64,000 nt of DNA from Adenophora triphylla var. japonica (Eukaryota; Streptophyta; Magnoliopsida; Asterales; Campanulaceae), in assembly GCA_022495995.1 (NCBI GenBank), contig JAFEMH010000338.1, forward strand, positions 1 to 64,000, written 5' to 3'. Positions 32,280-43,305 of this stretch are shown piece by piece. Numbering within the stretch: the first letter of the stretch is position 1; each line of letters starts with the position of its first letter. Both the position numbers and the translations under genes were made by a program. The notes below the pieces were generated by a model that was given only the letters and a program-made list of their open reading frames with translations, was not told where the DNA came from and did not search any database.

Positions 32280-33022
32280 ACTAATTTCAATGAAGCAGTT
32301 ACATGTTTAGAGTCTGCCCAATGGCATGCAGCTATGGGGGACGAGATGTAGTCACTTCATAAGAATTCGACGTGGGATCTAACCAATAGGCCAGAGGGCA
32401 TAAAGATTGTGACTTGCAAGTGAGTCTTCAAGAATAAGGAAGGTATTTCACCATCATAGGGGGTTAAGTATAAAGCTCGTATAGTTGCAAGGAGTTTCAC
32501 ACAGCGAGATGGCGTTGACTACAATGAGATTTTTTCACCAGTGGTTAGACATATTTCTATCAGAATGCTATTAGCAATGGTGACACATCAGGATTTGGAG
32601 CTCGAGCAGCTATATGTGAAAACAACTTTTCTAAATGGAGAGTTGGAAGAGGAGATTTATATGACACAACCAGATGGATTTCAGGTTTCGAGAAAAGAAG
32701 AATATGTGTGCAGGTTGAAGAAGTCCTTGTATGGAATCAAGTATTCTCCTAGGCAGTTGTACAAGCCGTTTGATAGCTATATTATAGAGATTGGCTACAC
32801 AAGGAGCGTGTATATCTGTTGAGTGTATCACAATAAGTTAGTGGATGGTTTGATCATTTATCCGATTATATATGTTGACAATATGTTGATAGCGGCTGTC
32901 AAAAAGTTAGATATTCATAAGTTGAAGGGCCTACTGTCTACAGAGTTCGAGATGAAGGATTTGGGTGCGGCAAAGAAAATTATGGGTATGAAAATCTGTA
33001 GGGATAGAAGCCAATGAAAATT
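32280..33022 (+). pseudogene. Copia-2 reverse transcriptase, N-terminal and palm
   Basis: The plus strand reads NEAVTCLESAQWHAAMGDEM, then KYKARIVARSFTQRDGVDYNE and the segment 32541-32822 (LEQLYVKTTFLNGELEEEIYM). The catalytic motif is YVDNMLIAA (32871-32897), where active relatives have YVDDML, so the second catalytic Asp is Asn. An in-frame TGA separates 32822 from 32823. The sequence fades at a small hairpin near 33024. Confidence 0.88.
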
Positions 33023-33023
33023 T

Positions 33024-33073
33024 TTCTTATCATAGAAATATTATATCATGATATAACCTTTCTATGATAAGAA
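33024..33073. repeat. 50-bp hairpin in Copia-2 RT
   Basis: TTCTTATCATAGAAA (33024-33038) and TTTCTATGATAAGAA (33059-33073) are perfect 15-bp inverted arms around an AT-rich 20-bp loop. A misplaced copy of a downstream Copia-2 segment (CTATGGTTTGCACTATGCCA, about 33079-33098; compare about 39887-39906) follows it. Confidence 0.85.
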
Positions 33074-34179
33074 CAAAGCTATGGTTTGCACTATGCCAGA
33101 TTTTGCTCATACACGTCTGTCGGTTGCCTTTGCACCTAAGTCGGATGAGGAGAAAGAGTACATGTGTCACGACCCTAATCATAGGCACTATTTTGGTCAC
33201 ATGTTGAGCATGTGGGGGTGGGGTACATGGCATTTCATTTTATGCATTTCATGTTAGGCGTTAGTCTTATGTGTTAGTTTTAATATTTTAATAATTTATT
33301 TGGCATTTTAAGTATGTTAATAAATTAATTTTAATTATTTAATGTCTAAATGAAATAAATAGGAATTGTTGTGGTAAATTTATAATATTAGAAATTTTAA
33401 ATAAAAGCTTATCAAAGTACGGAGGTGCTTAAGTGTCAAAATGTAAATCTTAAGAAAAGTTAGTTATGGCAACTAAAATCTTGGAAGAGCTAAATTGTAA
33501 CTTTTAATTTATATATATCCTCAACTCTTAGTAAAGCTTCCAGAAAAGAGAAGCTGAGAAACTTATTTTTTTTTCCTCCGTTCCTGTTCCTTGCGTTTCA
33601 TAATATTATGATTTTATTTTATTTAAAAATTCTCCATTAATTCAATATTAATCCGTTTTTCAATCCGCCTACGTCAAAATGTTCGGGAAGCTGCGTAGAT
33701 CATTTCTAGCCGATTAAAGTTTTTCTTATTTTCGAATTATTTTGATAAGTTATTATGTTCCTTTCTTTAATTTGGATCATTTGGTGTTATTGTTGAATTA
33801 GATGATATGTAAATTGTTATTTCTTGGTATTGGATTTATAATATTTCTATATTCTATTTGCATCTCTTTCTCACTAATGTAGAGTGATGGGTGTTGAACA
33901 TTTAAAAATCAAGGGAGTGTCCATATTTTTCTTGGGTGGTGGTGGTCCAGGTCCCCTAGAACTTTTGGAAATTCACACTTCCCTTCCCTGTGATTCATCA
34001 ATAATAATAGTAAAAGAGTGGTCAGGCATGCTAGAAAGAGAAGTTTATTTATTTATTTTTTTAAAGAAAAACAGCAATGTTTTTAGATCTACTTACAATA
34101 TGTATGAAGTAGTTGTTATAGTAACTTTGAAAAAAATAAGTAGTTATAGATGTATCAACTTATTTCTTTGATTAACATA

Positions 34180-34760
34180 CATTACAGGAAACAGGCTTAT
34201 TTACGGCGGATTTTAACCGCCGTATATAGAACGCGTCCCGCCGTATATATTATTTACGGCGGACAATCCGCCGTATATAGTGCACCGTAAAAAACATTGC
34301 CGTATATAGTATATACGGCGGATATCCCGCCGTAAATATTATATACGGCGGAAATATAACCGCCGTATATAATTGAGTATAAATACGGCGGCTTATGGAC
34401 CGCCGTATATAATTAAATACAAATACACCGTATGTATAACAGGCGTATTTGAGGAAGCTTTTTACGGCGGTGTATATCCGCCGTATATAATAGACGAGTC
34501 GTCCAGTATAGCACGAGTCGTCCCATTTGCACCCCACCCAGATTCCCTCGTCCCCCTTTGGGGACGAGTCGGCCATTATGCTTATATACGACGGATGTAG
34601 GGTTCCGCCGTAAATGACTAGTTATGAGACGAGTCGTCCAACAGGGCACGAGTCGTCCCATTTGCACTCCACCCAGATTCCCTAGTCCCCCTTTGAGCAC
34701 GAGTCGTCTAATGTCCTATTTACGGCGGATTTTTGAAACCGCCGTAAATAACTATATTTT
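34180..34760. repeat. CACTA-1 left subterminal repeats
   Basis: About a dozen copies of TATTTACGGCGG or TATATACGGCGG face inverted partners CCGCCGTATATA. Within them a segment containing ACGAGTCGTCC and CATTTGCACCCCACCCAG, about 130 bp long, is duplicated in tandem (34492-34621 and 34622-34730). In CACTA elements such repeats bind the TNPA-type protein. Confidence 0.85.
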
Positions 34761-35053
34761 TTTCCAGCCAGCTCTATATAATTCACTTTTCCCAACAATA
34801 CACCCGCAAAAACCAAATTCAACCTGTACACACATAAATGCAACCTGTATATAACCAAAAATACACCCACAGAAACCAAATTCAACCTGTATATAAAATA
34901 ACTAGACTTCGTAAATGTATATACAACAAAATATCAACATAATAACCATTAACACAAAAAAGATAGTTGAATGTATCCAAAACTCAATCAATGTTTACAA
35001 TCCACAACTTTGAGAAAACATACCACCGCCTATTCATTACTGCCATTTCCACG

Positions 35054-36427
35054 TTATTTCATAAAACAACGTTTCAAATCTTCTAGTTGCTTTTGAAAAT
35101 CTGATGTGATATGTTGGCGTTGATCCTCAAGTTGCTTTTGAAGATCTGTTTTGAGGGATGACACCGTCTCCTCAAGTTCAGTAATACGGGCTGTAGAAGC
35201 GCTTTGAGAAGTTGAGGCTTTACCAAACACCCTAATTTTGGTAAGACCGCCTCCCATACAACGCACTCTCCCATGGTCATCATTTCCCATCAAATTTGTG
35301 AATATCTGTTCTCGCTTGCTGGGAGAGTTTTGTTCCTCCTCTGGTAGCTCTTCAACTGCATCATTTAATATTAACTGTAATAAAAGCAACATGTTCAATA
35401 TAATTGTTTTAACTTTAATTAATATTATGAAAATGAAGTTAGAAATGAAAAAAGTATTCTATACAAGAACAAAAATGAAACAGAAAAGGTTGAAACTTTA
35501 ACTTACGATCATACGAGAGGTGGTATCATCTGCAGCCTGACCACTTTTGTCCGTGCGCGTAGCTATGAACAAGCTTACGCGATCAGTTGGTAATCCCTCG
35601 TCTCCTCTCTACCATTTATAATAGAATCATTTGACCAAAAAAATATATTTATATACGATACAAAAAGAAACATTAATTGACAACTGAGAACTAAATTGAA
35701 CGATGACAAACCTCTTTTATGATAGAGGGATGGGACTTTTTTCCAGTCCTGTTCAGGCACTCTTGCTTTTCTCGATTCGCTTGATTTATTAGTGATAATT
35801 CCTGTAAAAAAAAAGATAATATTAGTATTAATTTGACTACTTATATAAGAAATTCACATAATAGATTGAGATTAATTTGAAATATACCCGAGCCTTATCT
35901 GTACTCCACATTGCAACAAGTTCAGCCCATTGATTCGCAACGCACTCATGGGGTGGGTGAGCCAATGTGTCCTCGTCAGATTCATACCTATTATACATAA
36001 ATTTCACCTGAAATTTCCATATTATAAAGTCATAATCATAAATGTGAGTAAAATTGCATAGTAAGTAAATGAGATCTAAACAAATACATATTACAAGCAA
36101 ATAAAGTCGTCTGTTGCATACTTATTATATGCTGTCTCACCTGATATGTAAGGAATATGGATTACAACTTACTAGAACGTCTCTCCATACGGCATCTATA
36201 ACTGCACATTCCATCTGAGACCACTCTCTAGTTAATGGGAAATGTTTCCCATTTCTAACAAAATGTCCTAGCTGAGTAGCTAGTTTTGCCTGTTCCCCAC
36301 CAACGGGTTGTCCATATTCATTTCATATTATATTTAATTTTTCTTTACCCCATTTTTTTGTTGATTTTGCCAGCCCTCTTCCTTTCTTTTTTGAGGCCTC
36401 ACCTGTTAATTCCTTCCTTGGCGGCAT
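35054..36427 (-). pseudogene. Transposase_24-type (TNPA-like) gene of CACTA-1
   Basis: A multi-exon gene on the minus strand. Exon 1 (36427 to about 36173) starts MPPRKELTGEASKKKGRG and includes HFVRNGKHFPLTREWSQMEC; it has a TGA near 36330 and a GTAAGT donor. The next exon (near 36008-35890) has VKFMYNRYESDEDTLAHPP and NQWAELVAMW. Then comes QANREKARVPEQDWKKVPS, and PTDRVSLFIATRTDKSGQAA before a GTAAGT donor near 35505. The last exon (about 35370-35054) has the GNDDHGRVRCMGGG motif and a C-terminal coiled coil (ITELEETVSSLKTDLQKQLE). This order matches the plant Ptta/En/Spm Transposase_24 family. Such proteins bind subterminal repeats. One in-frame stop makes activity doubtful. Confidence 0.8.
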
Positions 36428-37434
36428 ATCTGGCAAAAAAAACTTCATAAAACAATGAGTTGTAATTAAATAAATAATAAATAGATTTTAATGAGTTTAA
36501 TGAGAAACAATGATATAATGAACCATAGTATGTTACCATTAATATGTTACAAAGAAAATGAATGAAACTGTTTGATTTGAGTTATGTGTATTCTTATATG
36601 GGTACTTAACTCATCCCAGCTTAACAACTCACTATGAGTGAATGATGGGTAAAAATGATAGGGCATGGAGACCATAATACACATGATTCTTGTAGTTCAA
36701 CCATAGAAAAGTGATATGTCCCTATATCCTAAGACTTGCAAGAAAACTGCGTCGATGTGTGTTAGTAAGGGTTGGATTCTAAAGCAAGAGTTACTACGAC
36801 ATACACAGTTCAGAACTGCTATATATAATTAAGATAAAGGGATAAGTTAACCACGCAATACTCCAGAAAGTTATTACTCATGACAGCCAAGAAACCAGTA
36901 AAGGGATAAGTTAACCACACAATACTCCAGAAAGTTACAACATTTTAGAAAGATTATTTTGAGAACTGAAGTAACAGAACTGATCACAAATGCATAAGAC
37001 GTTGCAAGAGAGATCAATAAATAACTTGACCTTTCAAGGTCTGGAATAAACTTGGATTTGACCCAAAGAAATCAGTTAAGTCATATGCTTTGCAACATTT
37101 TGCTGACCTCGAGGATTGGACTTAAATCCACAAGTGGTCAAATGCTTTGCAACAAAGCCAAGGAAAGTCAATCAAATCTCCAAGAGGAAAGAATTCACTT
37201 GGACATCCAATACAAAAATTTCTTTAAAGTGAATTGTCACTTTAAAAGATAGCCATTACATTCAAGTTCCCATAACAGACTCAAGGAAAGTCAAATAAGA
37301 TGAAGTAAGATAAGACATAAAACACACTAGAGATAAGTTATTCGGAAAAAAGCTCTTCATACACAGTGCCCCTAAGTCGAAGAGCATGCATCCTAATCCA
37401 TGTATTATTATCTACAAGGAAAATAACTGATTAG

Positions 37435-37638
37435 CAACAACAACAACTTCAACAGCAACAACAACAATAGTAACAGCAACAACAACAACAACAACAACAA
37501 AAACAGCAACAACAACAACAGATCAAAACTCCAAGAACAAAAAACCCAGAAATTAAAAGTAAATCAGAAAAGGGGGAAGAAATGTATACCAGATTTGTTG
37601 TTGATCAAAGAAATCAGCGTCGCAAATTGCCCTGGCTG

Positions 37639-37693
<55 letters not shown>

Positions 37694-37820
37694 GAACAAG
37701 ATGTTTCAATAATCCACCACCAAGAACAATAAAACCCAAAAATTAAAAGTAAACACGCTATGTACACCTGCTGAATCGTTGTTCACGCTATGGTCACCGG
37801 CGGTAGGAAATTACCCTAGC

Positions 37821-37862
<42 letters not shown>
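37435..37862. repeat. Simple repeats in CACTA-1: CAA-rich and two AG runs
   Basis: A CAA/CAG-rich run spans about 37435-37520. AG dinucleotide runs lie at about 37641-37689 and 37825-37860. The two AG runs are embedded in related flanks (CCCTGGCTGGAGGAGAGAG and CCCTAGCTAGAGGAGAGAG), so the segment was duplicated about 185 bp apart. Confidence 0.85.
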
Positions 37863-37899
37863 TGAAACTGAGAGTGGGAAATTTTGGGTTCCCGGTATT

Positions 37900-38211
37900 T
37901 ATTGATATTTACGGTGGATATTATACACTGCCGTAAATATTAAGCATTATTTGCGGCGGATGCGTGTCAACTGCCAAATATAAGTAACTATTTATGGCGG
38001 CTACTTATATACCGCCGTATATAACTTAAATCTCATATACGTATACGTCAAATGTACGTATATAACGTATTTACGGCGGTTGTGTATACCGCCGTATATA
38101 TTATTTATATATGGCGGACGCGTATCATCCGCTGTATATAACTAATATATACGGCGAACGCGTATCATCCGCCGTAAATGAGTGCCGTAAATAACCAACT
38201 TTCTTGTAGTG
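37900..38211. repeat. CACTA-1 right subterminal repeats
   Basis: Repeats of TTTACGGCGG, TTATGGCGG and CCGCCGTATATA mirror the left end in inverted order, up to the terminus CACTACAAGAAA read on the minus strand. Confidence 0.85.
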
Positions 38212-39837
38212 ATAGTTACTGGCCCATGTAAATAGAAATTGTTAGCTATGCAACTGGCGTCGATTGCCTCAAGTAAACTGCCTACTGTCCAAAACTAAAT
38301 TTGTGTTTATGAAGCAAATTACATTGTTTGGAGGTTTCCTTATAGATATCACTAATCACTATGTGTTGATTTCTCTTTTTTTGGGTGGTTTGCTATGATT
38401 ATGACAAATTGAGATAGAGAAAATGAGATGAACAAAATATGGCATTTTCTTTCCCAGGCTGCTGATGTTTAAACATCAGTATGGAATTTTGCTGAAGGGC
38501 ACGACTCGTGTAATATAATGGACTCGTGCTGGGCTTGGGCACGAGTCGTGCCCTGCTATGTTCACTGCGTATCAGTTTTCAAGCCTTTTAAAGCTTAGCT
38601 CCCTAATACATATTTTAATACAACTTGACCCTAATTAAAGTACAACATATGGGCTATACAATGATGTCTTAACTTGTTCAAAGTGATATTGGGAATGATC
38701 TTAAATATTGTCTTGAAAATGGCTGAAAGACATTATGAAAACGTAACCAAAGTTGATCAAAACTTGGTAAATTAACTTGAACCTTTTATGAATGATACTC
38801 AATGTTATATAATGAATATGTAGGGCTTGCTTGTGATACATTGTGCCCATACGTGGTTACATATTCATGGTTGTTTGTTTAAATAGTGTATGAAATATAT
38901 GTTGCACTATTTTATTGGTTTGAACATGAGTACTAATACCATGTTGTTGGATTGATATTATTCAATAGTGTTTGAAATGTAAGTTGCACTATTGTGATAA
39001 TTTTAACATAAGTAATAATACCATGTTATGTATTGTTATCCCGATTGTGGATTTATATTCAAGTAACTGTTTATGTTCTTGAACGTTTATATCAGCTGAT
39101 ATTTAGGGGTATAATGAGATACGATCAATTATGGAAAATGTTCTATAAGGTGATCAGATTACATTATACCTGTGACTGTCCCCTTCTGTGGCCACAGATT
39201 GGGGTGATAGCTTCTGTATTGAGCCAAAAGCCTTACAGATTGCTAGTATCTTATATGGTGCTCTGAAAAATGAGTCATATAAGCGGTGAATGTGCTCAAG
39301 CAGTTCACAAAAGAGAGGAGTTTCTACTCCCACGTTGTACGACATATTGTTCAGATGGGAAAGGTAAAATGAGGTAACGTAATGTGTTTACCGCTTTTCA
39401 CAAGGTGTTATGTATACACTTGTTATGTGATGCATCTTATGTGGCATCTTGTTGCATCATAATAGCTTGCTAAGATTTATTCTCACCCCTTCTTCCTTTA
39501 CTGTTTTAGATCGTGCTGAGACAGGTGACCGAACTAGTGAGACCGGGAAAGGAGTTTGGACTATTTTCTTTTGGGTTTTGTCAGGGTAAGTTGTATGGTT
39601 GGTTGATGTTTAGGAGTAAATGGGATATTTCTCTTTTGGGAAAACTTGTATTTAGTATTATGTTGTAAATTGTTTTAATTTTGTAAATGATGTAATTAAA
39701 ACAGGTTATGATTTTCATGAAGGTTGGTTTTCTACATTTAAAAGATAAACAAAAGTTTTTAAATTTAGGTGATTTATCTAGTAAGGGGATCCTCCCGCTA
39801 GGGGCACGAGCTAAGGTTCCGGGTCGGGGACCCCACA

Positions 39838-40541
39838 ACATGTCTCGAGTAGCCTATGCTAGTGCAGTTGGTAGTTTGATGTATGCTACGGTTTGCACTA
39901 TGCCAAATTTTGCTCATGCTGTTAGTGTTGTTAGTAGGTTTATGGGGAATCCTGGTAAGAAACATTGTCAAGCAGTGAATAGGATCTTTGGGTACCATAA
40001 GGGTATATCAGATGTTGGATTCATTTATGAAGGTGGTACAGAATGAGCAGTTTAGGGTTATTGTGATTCAGACTACTTTTGGTATATTGACATAAGGAGA
40101 TATATGACCGGGGATGTGTTTACTATTGGTTGGTCAGTTGTCAATTGAAAGTCTACTCTACAATCTACGGGGACATTTTCTAATACGGAGGCGGAGTACA
40201 TGGCATTGACAGAAGCTGCTAAAAAGGGGATATGGCTAAAGGGTTTGATCAGCGACCTTGGGTTACATCAGGATCAGACTATAATATTTTGTGACAGTTT
40301 GAGTGCAATTTGTTTGGAAAATGAACAAATTTATCACGAGAGTATCAAACACATAAATGTGAGGTATCATTTTCTGAGAAGTGAGAAGCGGATTAAGGTG
40401 AAGAAAGTGGGTAATTCGGACAATACTGCTGATATGTTCACGAATTTCGTTCTGACTAGCAAGTTCCAACATTCCTTGAACTTGCTGAATGTTCGCATCT
40501 ATTATATAGCATCTGAGACGGAGGGAAAGTTCTGTTTATGA
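39838..40541 (+). pseudogene. Copia-2 RT end and RNase H
   Basis: After the nested insertion the frame resumes with SRVAYASAVGSLMYATVCTM and NFAHAVSVVSRFMGNPGKKH. RNase H follows: EAEYMALTEAAKKGIWLKGL, FCDSLSAICL, and HINVRYHFLR with DNTADMFTN. The stops at 40044-40046 and near 40147 break it. RNase H removes the RNA strand during cDNA synthesis. The position before the 3' LTR is normal for copia. Confidence 0.9.
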
Positions 40542-40570
40542 TTTGGAGGTTAGATGTCAAGGTGGGGATT

Positions 40571-41085
40571 TGTTGGGTTTCGTACCATATAAGTTGGAGA
40601 CGCCTAAATTAGGGGATTAAACAAGCAAATTCGGAATTTCTGACACAGCCAAGATGGAGCGACCGCGCCAAGTTACTGGACAAAGGGAGCGACCACGCGG
40701 ATCAGGGCGCGCGAGCGCGCCAAATTTCCGCCAAAAGGGAGCGATCGCGCCCCTAGTGCGAAAGAGGCCTATCAGCGGCAGAAATTGGTTTAGGATTGAA
40801 AACCCTGTAGGGTTAGCAGCAGAGCATATAAATAGAGTATGCCCCCAACCATGTTTGTAGATTCTTTTGCTCATCTGTTTATGTAGATATAGGGTTTGCA
40901 TAGTTGTTAATTCTTTGCCAATAGTTCGTGCATTAGATTATAGATTATAATCGGTTGATCTTCAGTAGATAATAATATTTTCTCCATTTATCCTTATACG
41001 TAGCTAAGTTGATGAAACACGTATAATATTGTGTTGTGTGATTATTGATTGTTTTTTATATTATAAATAAACTCTAGTTCGAACG
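40571..41085 (+). repeat. Copia-2 3' LTR
   Basis: It starts TGTTGGGTTTCG after the purine tract and ends GTTCGAACG, where the usual CA end has become CG. It aligns with the 5' LTR but is about 47 bp shorter. The TATA box (CATATAAATAGAG, about 40825-40837) and GC-rich words (GCGATCGCGCC near 40740) are kept. The GTCAT duplication follows at 41086-41090. Confidence 0.88.
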
Positions 41086-41227
41086 GTCATAATACATGAG
41101 TGCCGACATGTGCTTCTGTCATAAATTTGCTTCAAATTTTCTATTTTATTTTCTTTTTCTTTCTTTAACTTTTTCATTTAATCACTGTTCGGACAGGTGA
41201 CTGGTGTGCTATGAGATTAAAATTATA

Positions 41228-41558
41228 CTCCCATCATCCCACTTCAACAGTTTTAGGGTAGTATTTCACGTTTTTTAAAAATAAATTTAAAAAATGAATA
41301 AAAAATTGCAAATGGGTAGAAGATTAGAGGAGAGAGAATGTAAAAGTTAAAATATCTAATCTCTCCCCCTCTTTTTGATTAGTTTTTTGTAAATATAAAC
41401 ATTATAAGGGTATAATGAATGTTTTTTTGTAAATATATTTGCATTATAAGGGTATAAATGTCTAAAATATTGTTCAAAATTTGTCATTTTTGAAATGAGA
41501 CTCTTAGTTAATCTGAAACGAATCAAAAGAAGTAGGACTCTAAGAAGGACGGAGGGAG
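41228..41558. mobile_element. Stowaway-type MITE
   Basis: The ends are CTCCCATCATCCCACTTC and, inverted, CTCCCTCCGTCCTTCTTAG, with a TA target duplication at 41226-41227 and 41559-41560. The length of 331 bp and AT-rich interior fit Stowaway (Tc1/mariner-derived) MITEs. There is no coding sequence. Confidence 0.82.
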
Positions 41559-41560
41559 TA

Positions 41561-42595
41561 GTTTTTTTCTGGCTAAAGAAAAGGAAAAGAGAAGGGGTGG
41601 GATAGGATAAGATAACAGAGACTTGTAGAGTGTCATCTAAAGAGGCAAGATTGTTTATTCAATATTCAGAATTCATACCCATTTTAAATCCTCAAGTAAT
41701 AAATAATAATAATAATAATAAATAAATAAAACTGCCTTAAAAGAGCGAACAACTTTTTGAATTCTAAAAAGCTGTACAAAGAAGCTCCATCATAACAATG
41801 TTTTTTTTTTAATTTCTAATCACCTAATATCAATTTTATTCATCATGTGTATTAAACGCAAAACCTACGGATATATTTAAACATGTTCAATATGCCACTT
41901 TTATTTAATTAATGAATAAATAAAAATTATAATATACGATGGTTTTTACATTATACTTTAAAATATTTTACATAAGATGATACATCAATCTTTATTATTT
42001 TACAGTATCACTTTCCAACTTCCCCAATAAATTATAGGAAATAAATTGTTAATCGCAAACTACCATTTTTTTAATGATAATTTATTTATATTTGATAATT
42101 GATTTGACAAAACATGTCATATTCTATTTTTATTTTGAAAGACAAATATTTTCATATTTTAAGATCGACGTTGTATACTCAGTATTTAAATAACGAATAT
42201 ATCTTCCACTCATATCCTATTTTTTTTATCCGATAAAACTACCGACATAATTTTAGTTTCTTTTTCTACTCATATCCTATTTTTTTTTATTCCGATAACA
42301 TATCTTTCAAAAATAAAATCTTCTTGAAATTTTCATTTTTCTAAGCATAATTTGAAGAGTGATACCAAAAATTAAAGAAAATATTTCATACTAAATTTAA
42401 GAAACATTGAATTTGGACAGTTGAAACTCATCAAAAATAAGAACTTGAAAGGGAAAATTACCGGTGGATCCTCAATCCTAAGTCAAACAACCAATTAAGA
42501 CATGAATTATAAAATTTAATCAACTAATCCGGCTTCATAATCAAAATTTCACCTAGTCCTTCACCCAAACTAACCCTTACCCAAAAATAAAAAAT

Positions 42596-42643
<48 letters not shown>

Positions 42644-42778
42644 CATTCTTCCGGCGACCCTTCCCCTTCCCCTTCGGCGACCCTCCCCTCCACTCCGGCG
42701 ACCCTCCCCGTCGTCTCTCCCTCCACCTTCTTCACTGAAAAAGCACCATAACCCCGCCACCATAGCACTTGAATCACC
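41561..42778. other. AT-rich sequence without genes; TC microsatellite
   Basis: Nothing coding is visible. An ATA/AATA run lies near 41700-41730 and a TC dinucleotide run spans about 42599-42640. A CCGGCGACC/CCTTCCCC-rich stretch follows (42650-42720). Confidence 0.6.
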
Positions 42779-43305
42779 ACTACAAGGAAAATTGGATTAA
42801 GAGACGGAAATTTAGAGACGGACGAAATTCGTAGCTAATTTGGCGACAGATTAGAGACAGAACCAAAAATCAGAGACGGATTCGGATTCCGTCTCTAAAT
42901 TAGAGACGGATTCAGATTCCGTCTCTAATTCAGAGACAAAATCTGAATCCGTCTCTAATTTAGAGACGGAATCCGAACCCGTCTCTAATTTAGAGACGAA
43001 ATCTGATTCCGTCTCTAATTTAGAGACGGATTCAGATTCCGTCTCAAAATTTTAGAGACGGGTCTTGTATCTGTCTCTAAAATAGAGACAGATTCAGAAT
43101 TCGTCTCTAAATTAGAGACAGATTCAGAATCCGTCTCTAAATTAGAGACAGATTCAGAATCCGTCTCTAAACTTTAGAGACAGATTTTAACCCGTCTCTA
43201 ATTTAGAGACAGATTTTTGATTTCGTCTCTAATTTAGTGACAGATTCAACATCTGTCTCTAAAATTTAGAGACAGATTTAGTATCCGTCTCTAAATTTGA
43301 CTTTT
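42779..43305. mobile_element. CACTA-type terminus with palindromic subterminal repeats (CACTA-2)
   Basis: The end CACTACAAGGAAAATTGG at 42779 matches the CACTA terminal motif. About fifteen copies of AGAGACGGATTCAGA facing TCTGAATCCGTCTCT follow, many of them perfect palindromes of about 30 bp joined by TAAATTAGA. The opposite terminus (TTGTAGTG type) is not found before 48260. No transposase is visible, so this is an orphan end or the element extends through the satellite. Confidence 0.72.

Larger units (their letters stand above)
34180..38211 (-). mobile_element. CACTA (En/Spm) element CACTA-1, nonautonomous
   Basis: The ends are CATTACAGGAAA (34180, one change from the usual CACTACA start) and TTTCTTGTAGTG (38200-38211), an inverted pair typical of CACTA elements. 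A 3-bp target duplication ATA lies at 34177-34179 and 38212-38214. Subterminal regions are filled with TTTACGGCGG and CCGCCGTATATA repeats. It has one accessory-type gene (35054-36427) but no sign of the large TNPD-like transposase, so it would need help to move. Confidence 0.92.
33165..39837. mobile_element. LTR-type insertion in Copia-2 (probable solo LTR), host of CACTA-1
   Basis: The insertion begins TGTCACGACCC and ends GACCCCACA, with a perfect 5-bp duplication ACATG at 33160-33164 and 39838-39842. It splits the Copia-2 sequence EYM/SRVAYASAVG. Excluding the CACTA element it is about 2.6 kb and noncoding. I see no repeated ends within it, so it is probably a solo LTR; the TGTCACGACCC start is frequent among plant gypsy LTRs. 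A plus-strand TATA-like site lies near 33512. Between 38497 and 38555 it has GGGCACGACTCGTG and GGGCACGAGTCGTGCCC. Confidence 0.78.
27740..41085 (+). mobile_element. Ty1/copia element Copia-2 with nested insertions
   Basis: Related LTRs at 27740-28301 and 40571-41085 flank copia genes on the plus strand. A perfect 5-bp target duplication GTCAT lies at 27735-27739 and 41086-41090. Removing the two nested insertions (29749-31174 and 33165-39837) leaves about 5.2 kb, a normal copia length. The purine tract GGTGGGGATT (40561-40570) abuts the 3' LTR. Stops in every domain show it is dead. Confidence 0.94.

Noticed and set aside
35054..36427. Host gene in the 34-38 kb region
   Set aside because: The gene is of the CACTA-associated Transposase_24 type and lies between CACTA ends with a target duplication.
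37564..37767. Serine/leucine-repeat frame on the minus strand
   Set aside because: Translation of the AG microsatellite.
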